Source: Campylobacter sp. UBA1713
GTDB taxonomy: Bacteria > Campylobacterota > Campylobacteria > Campylobacterales > Campylobacteraceae
Direction of reading: 5' to 3'
Assembly (NCBI GenBank): GCA_002317305.1
Contig: DCIZ01000090.1
Coordinates: forward strand, 1 to 5,018
DNA: 5,018 nucleotides
Each line of letters opens with the position of its first letter. Position 1 is the stretch's first letter. A program made the translations under genes and the position numbers. The notes beneath the pieces are model-generated. The model was not told where the DNA came from, searched no databases, and saw nothing but the letters and a program-made list of their open reading frames with translations. Below, one piece after another: positions 1 through 5,011 of this stretch.

Positions 1-2
1 GT

Positions 3-362
3 GTAATTAGGAAGGTTTTAAGAAAGTTAAAACATGAAGATGCGGTTATGGTGTTTTTGAGTGATCACGGCGAAAATTTGTTTGACTATGACGGAACTTT
101 TGGAAGAAGTGGCAGACGACACAACGTGCTTTATGAAATTCCGTTTTTGGTGATTCTAAGCGATGAGTTTAAAGCAAAACGTCCAAAGATGGTAGAAAAG
201 CTACGTTTGGCGAGTGAAAGAAGTTTTGTAAGCGATGATACTATTCATATGCTGGCAAATCTTTGCGGCATAAACCATGCTGAATATGACCCAAAAAGAG
301 ACATTTTAGAAGGCGAAGTCAAGAGAAGTCTTGAGTATATTTTTGCAACGCCAAATGAATAG
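3..362 (+). CDS. Phosphoethanolamine transferase / sulfatase-family protein, C-terminal fragment (5' end outside window)
   Basis: The frame is open from the first bases of the window to a TAG at 360-362, giving the last 119 residues of a longer protein; no start is visible. The fragment carries the SDHGE motif (visible residues 20-24), whose Asp and His bind the catalytic metal in the alkaline-phosphatase/sulfatase superfamily. A downstream His follows in GRRHN (residue 40), then YEIPFLVILSD, the usual strand after the last metal ligand in EptA/EptC/CptA-type enzymes. The tail YDPKRDIL is also typical of these proteins. Known for the family: inner-membrane enzymes whose periplasmic domain moves phosphoethanolamine from phosphatidylethanolamine onto lipid A, core sugars or flagellar protein. 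The N-terminal membrane helices and nucleophile Thr would lie upstream. The substrate cannot be told from this fragment; another phosphatase-fold transferase is possible but less likely. Confidence 0.85.
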   Translation, partial: VIRKVLRKLKHEDAVMVFLSDHGENLFDYDGTFGRSGRRHNVLYEIPFLVILSDEFKAKRPKMVEKLRLASERSFVSDDTIHMLANLCGINHAEYDPKRDILEGEVKRSLEYIFATPNE

Positions 363-364
363 CG

Positions 365-396
365 AAAATTTTTGCCAAAAATTTTTTGGTTCTTTT
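365..396 (+). terminator. Weak terminator-like AT hairpin after the transferase gene
   Basis: Directly after the stop, AAAATTTTT (365-373) can pair with AAAAATTTT (377-385) around a GCC loop, and a T-rich stretch (TTGGTTCTTTTT) follows. The stem is all A-T, so it would be a weak intrinsic terminator. It is plausible because the next gene has its own promoter just downstream. An overlapping CCAAAAA/TTTTTGG pairing shows that the fold is not unique. Confidence 0.3.
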
Positions 397-424
397 TAAG
401 GTTTGTTTAAAAAAAAGATATAAT
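396..424 (+). promoter_or_regulatory. Sigma-70 type promoter of the GmrSD-like gene
   Basis: A perfect TATAAT lies at 419-424, about 37 bases before the ATG. The upstream DNA is T-rich (TCTTTTTAAGGTTTGTTT), as in epsilonproteobacterial promoters, which have a strong -10 and no conserved -35. At 17-base spacing the -35 position reads TTAAGG (396-401), a poor match. The start of transcription would fall near 431, leaving a leader of about 30 bases. No operator-like dyad is seen beside it. Confidence 0.7.
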
Positions 425-449
425 CCTCGTTGAAAATAAATTTAACATT

Positions 450-455
450 AAGGAG
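450..455 (+). promoter_or_regulatory. Ribosome binding site of the GmrSD-like gene
   Basis: AAGGAG lies 5 bases upstream of the ATG at 461. It is a strong Shine-Dalgarno sequence that fixes this start, and no competing upstream start in frame is needed. Confidence 0.8.
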
Positions 456-460
456 AAGAC

Positions 461-2269
461 ATGGCAAAGACCATTGAACCAAAGTTGAGTAAGATCGGCG
501 ACTATCTTGCATTAAAAAACAACGAGAAATTTGTGATTCCTACATATCAAAGAGCGTATTCTTGGGGCGTTGAAGCTTGTAAAAAGTTGTGGGAAGATAT
601 TAACGAGTTTGCAGAGAGTGGCGCTGAAGACCCATATTTTTTTGGAAATGTGATAGTGGATTGTTCAACAGAGGGCGAGTTACAACTGATAGACGGACAG
701 CAGAGAACTACTACATTTTTACTTCTGTTAAAGGCGTTGCAACTTCGATTAGATGAAAAGATCGAGACATCTACGCCGACAGATAAAGAAGAAGAAAAGC
801 TAAAATCAAATTTGATTAAACAGCTAGACAGGGCGCTAAAAATTCTTTTTAAAGCTGATGACGACTTGACAGAAGATATTAAAGATGATTGGGGCAAAAC
901 TAAAGGCAGACAAATTTTAAAAACAAATTCGTTTAGCGAACTTTACAAAGATGAATTTCAAAAGATTATTTTTGCGAAAAATTTTGAAGAAGTTGAAACG
1001 AATGTAACCAAGATACCAAACAAGAAAAAAGATAACCAATATACGAATTTTTTCAGAAATTTCAAATTTTTCTACGAGAGTATTGGTGATGAACCGTTAA
1101 AACTAAAAAAATTCAGCGAAGTATTTTTAAACAAATGCGAAGTGATAGCAATTTTTAGCTGGAATACAGAGCAGGCTATAGAGATGTTTAACTCGTTAAA
1201 TGGAACTGGAGTGCCGTTAAACAGCGCTGACATCATTGCGGCGAAAATGTTTTCTGCCGCTGAAGAAAAAGAAAAACTCAAAGATGCGTGGGAAAATGTC
1301 ATCAAGAGAGCTGATGAACTTAAACTAGAAAAAGATAAAGATAAAAATCTCGAAGCCATTTTGTTGCAATACATGTATATACAAAGAGCAAGAGACGGAA
1401 AGGCAGAAATGCAAGTGCCGGGTGTTAGACAATACTACACAAATCTCAACAAAGAGCTACTTAACGATCCGTTAAAATTGTGTGGCGAGTTTCAAAAGTT
1501 GCTTGACCTGTGGGAAAATGCGGTAGAGTTGCCAGCGGTGAAGCTTTTGCTTAAATTTAACGCAAATGCAAAATACTATCTCATCTCTTTTTTGAGTAGA
1601 TTCGAGGCGAGCGAGATTAGCAGTGATGAAGCTAATGCTGAAATTCTGGGCGAAGTGAATGGTGTGTGCGAGTGTTTGTTGCGACTTTTTGCATTGTTGG
1701 AGTTGGGTTGGGTTGGCTACTCTAGCAAGGAGTTGAAGGCATTTTTGTTTAGCGAGAATGTTAAAATTGTGAATCCAAAAATTTCGCTAGATGATATCAA
1801 AGCAGATTTTGACAAACAAATCAAAAAAGAGTGGGAAAAAGACAAAGATGGCATTAAAGATTGGTTACTTGAATATAAAGGAAAAGTTTTGGTTTTTCTA
1901 AATGAATATCTTTTTACAAAAGAGATAGGTGAGGAATTTGACTTTTTTAACAATACAGAAGTTGAACATGTTATGCCATCTAGTGGTAGAAATATAGAGT
2001 CCATCAGAAAAGACGCTGGCATTGAGAACAATGATGATTTTGAGACGTTTGTAGATTTGCTCGGTAACAAAATCTTGCTTGAAGAAGAGATAAATAGCAA
2101 TATTTCAAACGCATGTTTTAGGAGCAAAAAAAATGGATACAAAGATAGCAAATTTGCATTAGCAAAGGCTTTGGCTGGTTGTAAGAAAGAGTTTTGGAAA
2201 AAAAAGGACATCGAAAACGCGACTAAGGAGGCAGCTGAAAGAATCGTTAAATTTGTCTTTGGCGAATAG
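461..2269 (+). CDS. GmrSD-like DUF262/DUF1524 protein, candidate type IV restriction endonuclease
   Basis: A 602-residue single-chain protein. The N-terminal DUF262 (GmrS-like, ParB/Srx-fold NTPase) part shows IPTYQRAYSW (26-35), FFGNVIVD (60-67) and the signature IDGQQRTTT (77-85). The later FNSLNGTGVPLNSADIIAAK stretch (243-262) matches the family's F-x-x-L-N-x-x-G-x-x-L-x-x-x-D-I block. The C-terminal DUF1524 (GmrD-like, HNH-type nuclease) part shows VEHVMP (501-506; His503 the likely catalytic base), LLGNKILL (533-540) and NSNISNACFRSKK (545-557), the usual Asn/Lys metal-finger region. Known for the family: such proteins cleave modified phage DNA (E. coli GmrSD attacks glucosylated hydroxymethylcytosine), and related DUF262 proteins (SspE, BrxU) also act in phage defence. 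All key motifs are present and the length is normal for a fused form, so the gene looks intact. No methylase or other defence gene accompanies it. The target modification cannot be predicted; a DUF262 nuclease with another trigger is the main alternative. Confidence 0.85.
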   Translation: MAKTIEPKLSKIGDYLALKNNEKFVIPTYQRAYSWGVEACKKLWEDINEFAESGAEDPYFFGNVIVDCSTEGELQLIDGQQRTTTFLLLLKALQLRLDEKIETSTPTDKEEEKLKSNLIKQLDRALKILFKADDDLTEDIKDDWGKTKGRQILKTNSFSELYKDEFQKIIFAKNFEEVETNVTKIPNKKKDNQYTNFFRNFKFFYESIGDEPLKLKKFSEVFLNKCEVIAIFSWNTEQAIEMFNSLNGTGVPLNSADIIAAKMFSAAEEKEKLKDAWENVIKRADELKLEKDKDKNLEAILLQYMYIQRARDGKAEMQVPGVRQYYTNLNKELLNDPLKLCGEFQKLLDLWENAVELPAVKLLLKFNANAKYYLISFLSRFEASEISSDEANAEILGEVNGVCECLLRLFALLELGWVGYSSKELKAFLFSENVKIVNPKISLDDIKADFDKQIKKEWEKDKDGIKDWLLEYKGKVLVFLNEYLFTKEIGEEFDFFNNTEVEHVMPSSGRNIESIRKDAGIENNDDFETFVDLLGNKILLEEEINSNISNACFRSKKNGYKDSKFALAKALAGCKKEFWKKKDIENATKEAAERIVKFVFGE

Positions 2270-2352
2270 TGCGTTTATGGCATGGACACATTACAAATGA
2301 GGGCGTTTTAAATGGGTGGAAATTTTTTTAATGGCGACCTTTTTATATTTTA

Positions 2353-2381
2353 AGATTTTATTAAAACAAAAACGATATAAT
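2353..2381 (+). promoter_or_regulatory. Sigma-70 type promoter of the lipoprotein/YiiX-like pair
   Basis: A TATAAT at 2376-2381 lies 30 bases before the ATG at 2412. T/A-rich DNA precedes it (TTTTTATATTTTAAGATTTTATT), with no recognisable -35. The layout closely matches the promoter of the preceding gene (the element GATATAAT occurs in both). The rest of the gap from 2270 holds no gene and no convincing hairpin terminator for the GmrSD-like gene. Confidence 0.65.
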
Positions 2382-2399
2382 TTGACAAAATTTAAATTT

Positions 2400-2404
2400 A
2401 GGAG
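2400..2404 (+). promoter_or_regulatory. Ribosome binding site deciding the lipoprotein start
   Basis: AGGAG lies 7 bases before the ATG at 2412. The same frame is open from an ATG at 2316, but that start would precede the TATAAT and bury the signal peptide, so 2412 is preferred. Confidence 0.8.
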
Positions 2405-2411
2405 AAAAACC

Positions 2412-2816
2412 ATGAAAAAATTTCTTATGTTGGTGTGCGGCGTTGTCTTTGCCGTTTTGTTGGCTGGGTGCGGTAGTTCTAGCTCGCCAGAAGATGTGGC
2501 AAAAGAGTTTGCGCAAAATGTTTTAGACAAAAAGACAGAAAAGATTCTAGATGCGGTTTATGACCCAAAAGGCGAGCTTAAAGACAAAGGTATGAAAGAG
2601 TTGATCGCTGGCAAGTTAGCGGTCGGTTTTGAAAATGTCGAAAAGAAGATAGAAGAAAACGGCGGGCTGAAAAAGATAGAGACGGCGGTGGTGAGTGGCG
2701 ACCCAAAAAAAGACAAACAAGTCAGGGTTAAGATCATATATGTTTGTAAAAACGGCAACTATGAAGATGGGGTAACGCTGGTAAATGACGATGGAAAGTG
2801 GAAGCTAAAACTGTAA
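2412..2816 (+). CDS. Small envelope lipoprotein, DUF4878-like
   Basis: A 134-residue protein. It starts MKKFLMLVCG, followed by a hydrophobic core and the lipobox LAGC (residues 17-20), so Cys20 should be lipidated and the rest (SSSSPEDVAKEF...) exported. Ser residues follow the Cys, with no Asp at +2 that would argue for inner-membrane retention in E. coli terms. The mature part has the DUF4878 / NTF2-like pattern: an N-terminal helix (PEDVAKEFAQNVLDKKTEKIL), a lysine-rich middle, a strand block (KQVRVKIIYVCKNGNYEDGVTLV) and the closing DDGKWKLKL, the tryptophan-containing end typical of the family. No enzymatic function is known for such proteins and none is visible here. The gene has its own promoter, and the YiiX-like gene starts 18 bases after its TAA, so the two are probably co-transcribed. 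The lipobox is clear; the DUF4878 assignment is by pattern only. Confidence 0.85.
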   Translation: MKKFLMLVCGVVFAVLLAGCGSSSSPEDVAKEFAQNVLDKKTEKILDAVYDPKGELKDKGMKELIAGKLAVGFENVEKKIEENGGLKKIETAVVSGDPKKDKQVRVKIIYVCKNGNYEDGVTLVNDDGKWKLKL

Positions 2817-2834
2817 ATTTGCCATAACGCCAAA

Positions 2835-2878
2835 ATGTCAAAACAATGTCAAAACAATGTCAAAACTATGTCAAAACG
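2835..2878 (+). repeat. Four tandem 11-bp repeats, each carrying an ATG, at the start of the YiiX-like gene
   Basis: Units start at 2835, 2846, 2857 and 2868. Each reads ATGTCAAAAC followed by A, A, T or G, so the four differ only in the last base. Because 11 is not a multiple of 3, the four ATGs fall in frames that cycle. The first and fourth are in the YiiX frame. The second opens a frame that ends near 3001, and the third stops at a TAG about 17 codons on. A gain or loss of one unit would change the frame of the first ATG relative to the gene. Confidence 0.95.
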
Positions 2879-3497
2879 AATTTTTTTACCGCTTTCACTG
2901 CTTTTAGCCGTGTTTTTGGTGGCTGGCGTTTTTTGTGTAGTCAAATTTGGCGTGGCTGGCGTGGCGACTTCGGCAAATTTGGCAAATTCAGTGCCGTTTA
3001 AATTTACAGGTTTCAAAGTCGGCGACCTCATTTTTCGTAGAGGCAACGGCGCAGATAGCCTACTCATCGCACTTGTGAGCGACTTTAAATACTCTCACGT
3101 GGGCGTGGTTGTGAGCGTTTCGCCCGTTTTGATTATCCACGCCACCACAGACGATGATGTGGCTAGACCCAACCAAGTCATCGTCTCAAAACTAGAGGAG
3201 TTTTTGCGTTTGGGAAGTAAATTTGGCGTGGGGCGAGTGGGGCTAACAGAGGCACAAAGAGGCGAATTTGCGCGAAATTTGCGTTTAAGGCTAGGCGAGA
3301 AATTTTTGTTAAAAGAGAGAGTGGCGACAAAAACGAATTTGTATTGCACCACTTTGGTTGAACAAGAGCTGGGTAAATTTGTGGATTTTAGACCCGCATA
3401 CACACGTTTAGACACGCCACTTTTCAAAGGCGAATTTCTACTTCCAAAAGCCATTTTTTACGACAAAAACGTTGAAATTCTCTACGAAAACGAGTAG
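2835..3497 (+). CDS. YiiX-like permuted papain-fold (NlpC/P60-type) hydrolase, membrane-anchored or exported
   Basis: 220 residues from ATG 2835, or 209 from the in-frame ATG at 2868 (MSKRIFLPL...). Neither start has a Shine-Dalgarno sequence; the second gives a cleaner N-terminus, with a Lys-Arg pair just before a hydrophobic helix (about 16-37), read as a signal anchor or signal peptide. The rest fits the YiiX/YebB group (formerly DUF830): VGDLIF (62-67), SHVGVVV (87-93, His88 the catalytic His), IIHAT with His102 in the usual third polar position, and YCTTLVEQ (170-177, Cys171 the nucleophile). The His-before-Cys order marks the permuted form. Known for the fold: cysteine peptidases, amidases or acyl-hydrolases acting on peptides or lipids; the substrate of YiiX-like proteins is unsettled. 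It follows the lipoprotein gene by 18 bases, in the same frame as that gene's stop, probably in one operon and perhaps translationally coupled. Short tandem duplications lie in the linker region (2949-2989). The family is clear; the exact start and substrate are not. Confidence 0.8.
   Translation: MSKQCQNNVKTMSKRIFLPLSLLLAVFLVAGVFCVVKFGVAGVATSANLANSVPFKFTGFKVGDLIFRRGNGADSLLIALVSDFKYSHVGVVVSVSPVLIIHATTDDDVARPNQVIVSKLEEFLRLGSKFGVGRVGLTEAQRGEFARNLRLRLGEKFLLKERVATKTNLYCTTLVEQELGKFVDFRPAYTRLDTPLFKGEFLLPKAIFYDKNVEILYENE
2949..2989 (+). repeat. Two adjacent 9-bp tandem duplications inside the YiiX-like gene
   Basis: GGCGTGGCT/GGCGTGGCG (2949-2966) is followed by GGCAAATTT/GGCAAATTC (2972-2989); each pair differs in one base. 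They encode GVAGVA and part of SANLANS, in the linker between the membrane helix and the enzyme domain, and keep the frame. Confidence 0.85.
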
Positions 3498-3519
3498 CGA
3501 CAAGTAGTGTTAAAGCCCG

Positions 3520-3552
3520 TTTTGGTGGTTTTGGTGGTTTTGTGGTTTTTGG
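3520..3552 (+). repeat. G/T-rich short tandem repeats after the YiiX-like gene
   Basis: TTTTGGTGG occurs twice in tandem (3520-3537), followed by the decayed units TTTTGTGG (3538-3545) and TTTTTGG (3546-3552). Four GG pairs within 3524-3537 could in principle form a two-layer G-quadruplex. The last unit is also the left arm of the terminator-like hairpin. Confidence 0.8.
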
Positions 3553-3602
3553 AGATGCCAAAAAGACAAACATCTGCGCATCTTGCTCGCCAAAAACCTT
3601 TT
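3544..3602 (+). terminator. Candidate terminator hairpin of the lipoprotein/YiiX operon
   Basis: GGTTTTTGG (3544-3552) is perfectly complementary to CCAAAAACC (3590-3598). The stem continues with AGATGC (3553-3558) against GCATCT (3578-3583), leaving a bulge at 3584-3589, and TTTT follows at 3599-3602. A smaller alternative hairpin, TTTTTGG/CCAAAAA, spans 3546-3564. The place is right, between convergent genes and 46 bases after the YiiX stop. The long bulge and short T tract keep this moderate. On the other strand it could also stop transcripts from the tnpB element. Confidence 0.4.
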
Positions 3603-3639
3603 AACGTTTAGACCAGAAAAAGCTTATTTTTTATTTTTA

Positions 3640-3800
3640 GAGAGCTCACAATCCGTTCCTACAAACCTATAAAATCCTATAAAACAGCATAAAATGCTAT
3701 AAACTATAGGATTTCTGTTGTATTCCTGCTTTCGCCTTGCTGGTTAGTATCTGATTTGTCATCAACTCCGAAACCATTGCCGTCAAGTCCACAGGCGTCC
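3640..3800 (-). ncRNA. Presumed omega RNA (reRNA) region at the right end of the tnpB element
   Basis: Known for TnpB systems: the guide RNA scaffold comes from the 3' part of tnpB and the right end, and the guide is the flanking DNA just beyond that end. Here the region around the tnpB stop has nested hairpins (AGCAT/ATGCT at 3686-3698; CTATA/TATAG at 3697-3709; CCTAT/ATAGG closing 3676-3710), followed on the minus strand by GTAGGAACGGATTGTGAGC. Both boundaries given here are inferred; no RNA end can be read directly from the sequence. Confidence 0.35.
3666..3710 (-). repeat. 10-bp degenerate tandem repeats with nested hairpins across the tnpB stop
   Basis: On the + strand the units are CCTATAAAAT (3666), CCTATAAAAC (3676), AGCATAAAAT (3686) and GCTATAAACT (3696), ending with ATAGG (3706-3710). 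The last unit overlaps the tnpB stop at 3697-3699 and its final codons. The units also pair with one another: AGCAT/ATGCT with a 3-base loop, CTATA/TATAG with a 3-base loop, and an outer CCTAT/ATAGG. This is the kind of subterminal structure recognised as single-stranded DNA by Y1 transposases. Confidence 0.75.
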
Positions 3801-4995
3801 ATTCGGGCAGAACTTGCCCTACTTTTTGCGTGAGCTGCGAAAGTAAATTTAGACTGGCGTTGTAGTCTCTGTCTAGCTTCATTCCACACGCTTCGCACAC
3901 ATAAATTCTATCGCTCAAAGTCAAATTTGACTTTACAAAGCCACAACAACTACACGTTTTAGAGCTTGGATAAAACCTATCTACTTCAAAAACTGCCTTG
4001 CCGTTGTAAGCGGCTTTATACTCCAACTCTCGCCTAAACTCAAACAAGCTAACATCGCTTAAAGAGTTGGCGAGTTTGTGGTTTTTCATCATCCCTTTCA
4101 CGTTTAAATTTTCTAGCGTAAAAAAGTCCGCCTTTCGCACTAAAGCCGAAGTTAGCTTATGCAAAAAGTCGCTCCTAATGTTAGAAATTCTCCTGTGAAG
4201 TTTGTTTAGCTTAACGCTCGCCTTTTGGTAGTTGCTAGACTTTTTCACGCCTATTCGTGCTTCATCTTTGGTTCTCGGATGAGCCTTTTTGGCAAGTTGT
4301 CTAGCACGTTTAACGAGTAACCTGTTAAGCTTACCTAATGGCTTTGGGGCTTTTACCTGTAAGCCATTAGATAAGCTTAAAAATGACTTTATGCCTACGT
4401 CTATGCCTAAAGCTAAATTTGAGTTAGTCGCTTTTTTGTGCGTTTTTTCAAATTCGTTTTGTGAAATTTCAAAGCTAAACGAGGCGTAGAATTTCTCGCC
4501 GTTTTGGCTGATTGTAACGCTGTTGATTTTGCCGTTAAACCGCAACGCCTCACGCATTTTCACGTAACCAAAATTTGGCACTTTCAGCCGTCTCTCTTTA
4601 ACTGCTACTTGGTCGCCACCTATGTAAAATGAGCCAAAATTTTCACGCTTTTTTTTGAATTTTGGGTAGTTTACTTTGCCACTATTTAGGTCTTTGAAAA
4701 ACTTGTTAAAAGCTAAATTTAAATTTAAGAACGGCTGTTGAGTAGCGTATTTGCTCACTTCATAAACGAATGGAAATTGCTCTTTTTTAAGGGCGTTAAA
4801 CTCCTTTTTTAGCTCAAGGTAAGACCTTTTCACACCAGCTTTGTAGTATTCTTGCCACTTGGCTAGTCCCCAGTTGTAAGCTAAACGAGCGCAGCCAAAA
4901 GCCTTGCGGAAGTGGGTTTTAGCCTTGTTGTTGGGCACGAGTTCTATCTTGTGGCTGATATTTAAATTTGAGTTTGGGCTATTTTTCACTAACAT
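3697..4995 (-). CDS. tnpB: TnpB RNA-guided DNA endonuclease (IS605 OrfB family), apparently intact
   Basis: 432 residues from ATG 4993-4995 to TAG at 3697-3699, full length for the family. The N-terminal part has the usual HKIELVPNNKAKTHFRKAFG (15-34) and LAYNWGLAKW (38-47) helices of the OrfB helix-turn-helix/wedge region. The RuvC-like nuclease motifs follow: GIDVG (197-201, Asp199), FTLENLNVKGM (292-302, Glu295) and DRDYNAS (375-381, Asp377). The target-nucleic-acid-binding zinc finger is complete, with Cys348, Cys351, Cys367 and Cys370. All three catalytic acids and all four cysteines are present, so activity is plausible. Known for the family: TnpB with its omega RNA cuts DNA next to a short target-adjacent motif, helping the element persist after excision. 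The gene points at the YiiX-like gene and is likely an insertion unrelated in function. A 20-bp inverted repeat interrupts nothing but could fold the mRNA at residues 206-224. The start is supported by a good ribosome binding site. Confidence 0.95.
   Translation of the reverse strand: MLVKNSPNSNLNISHKIELVPNNKAKTHFRKAFGCARLAYNWGLAKWQEYYKAGVKRSYLELKKEFNALKKEQFPFVYEVSKYATQQPFLNLNLAFNKFFKDLNSGKVNYPKFKKKRENFGSFYIGGDQVAVKERRLKVPNFGYVKMREALRFNGKINSVTISQNGEKFYASFSFEISQNEFEKTHKKATNSNLALGIDVGIKSFLSLSNGLQVKAPKPLGKLNRLLVKRARQLAKKAHPRTKDEARIGVKKSSNYQKASVKLNKLHRRISNIRSDFLHKLTSALVRKADFFTLENLNVKGMMKNHKLANSLSDVSLFEFRRELEYKAAYNGKAVFEVDRFYPSSKTCSCCGFVKSNLTLSDRIYVCEACGMKLDRDYNASLNLLSQLTQKVGQVLPEWTPVDLTAMVSELMTNQILTSKAKAGIQQKSYSL
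4325..4380 (-). repeat. 20-bp near-perfect inverted repeat inside tnpB
   Basis: The arms 4325-4344 and 4361-4380 are complementary at 19 of 20 positions around a 16-base loop; each arm includes AAGCTTA and its outer end is TTAA. The one mismatch (C4334 versus A4371 on the + strand) becomes G-U on the minus strand, so the tnpB mRNA can pair along all 20 positions. The segment encodes residues 206-224 (LSLSNGLQV then KAPKPLGKLN), just after the first RuvC Asp. Confidence 0.95.
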
Positions 4996-5004
4996 TTTCT
5001 ATAA

Positions 5005-5011
5005 CCACCTT
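5005..5011 (-). promoter_or_regulatory. Ribosome binding site of tnpB
   Basis: On the minus strand AAGGTGG lies 9 bases before the ATG at 4995, a good Shine-Dalgarno match that supports this start. The promoter, if any, would be beyond the window edge. Confidence 0.7.

Noticed and set aside
547..2211. Long open frames on the minus strand within the GmrSD-like gene (547-897, 1072-1374, 1717-2211)
   Set aside because: They are Ser/Phe-rich antisense shadows of a Lys/Glu-rich protein, with no ribosome binding sites or recognisable domains.
2270..2352. Small gene or terminator in the gap after the GmrSD-like gene
   Set aside because: Only frames of a few codons (for example ATG 2277 stopping after 7 codons) and a T run without a GC-containing stem are present.
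2316..2411. An upstream in-frame ATG at 2316 that would lengthen the lipoprotein by 32 residues
   Set aside because: It lies upstream of the TATAAT at 2376, has a weaker ribosome binding context and would bury the signal peptide and lipobox; AGGAG before 2412 is decisive.
2835..2878. CRISPR array
   Set aside because: The 11-bp units are directly abutting, with no spacers, and too short. The 10-bp units at 3666-3705 fail for the same reason.
2291..3454. Minus-strand open frames opposite the lipoprotein and YiiX-like genes
   Set aside because: They overlap genes with clear motifs on the + strand and show no domain or start signal of their own.
3617..3637. A/T hairpin with T run (AAAAAGCTTATTTTTT) as a terminator
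   Set aside because: The stem is five A-T pairs only and too weak; the hairpin at 3544-3602 is the better candidate.
4289..4489. A 66-codon + strand open frame inside tnpB
   Set aside because: It is the antisense of the RuvC-encoding part of tnpB, with no ribosome binding site or domain.
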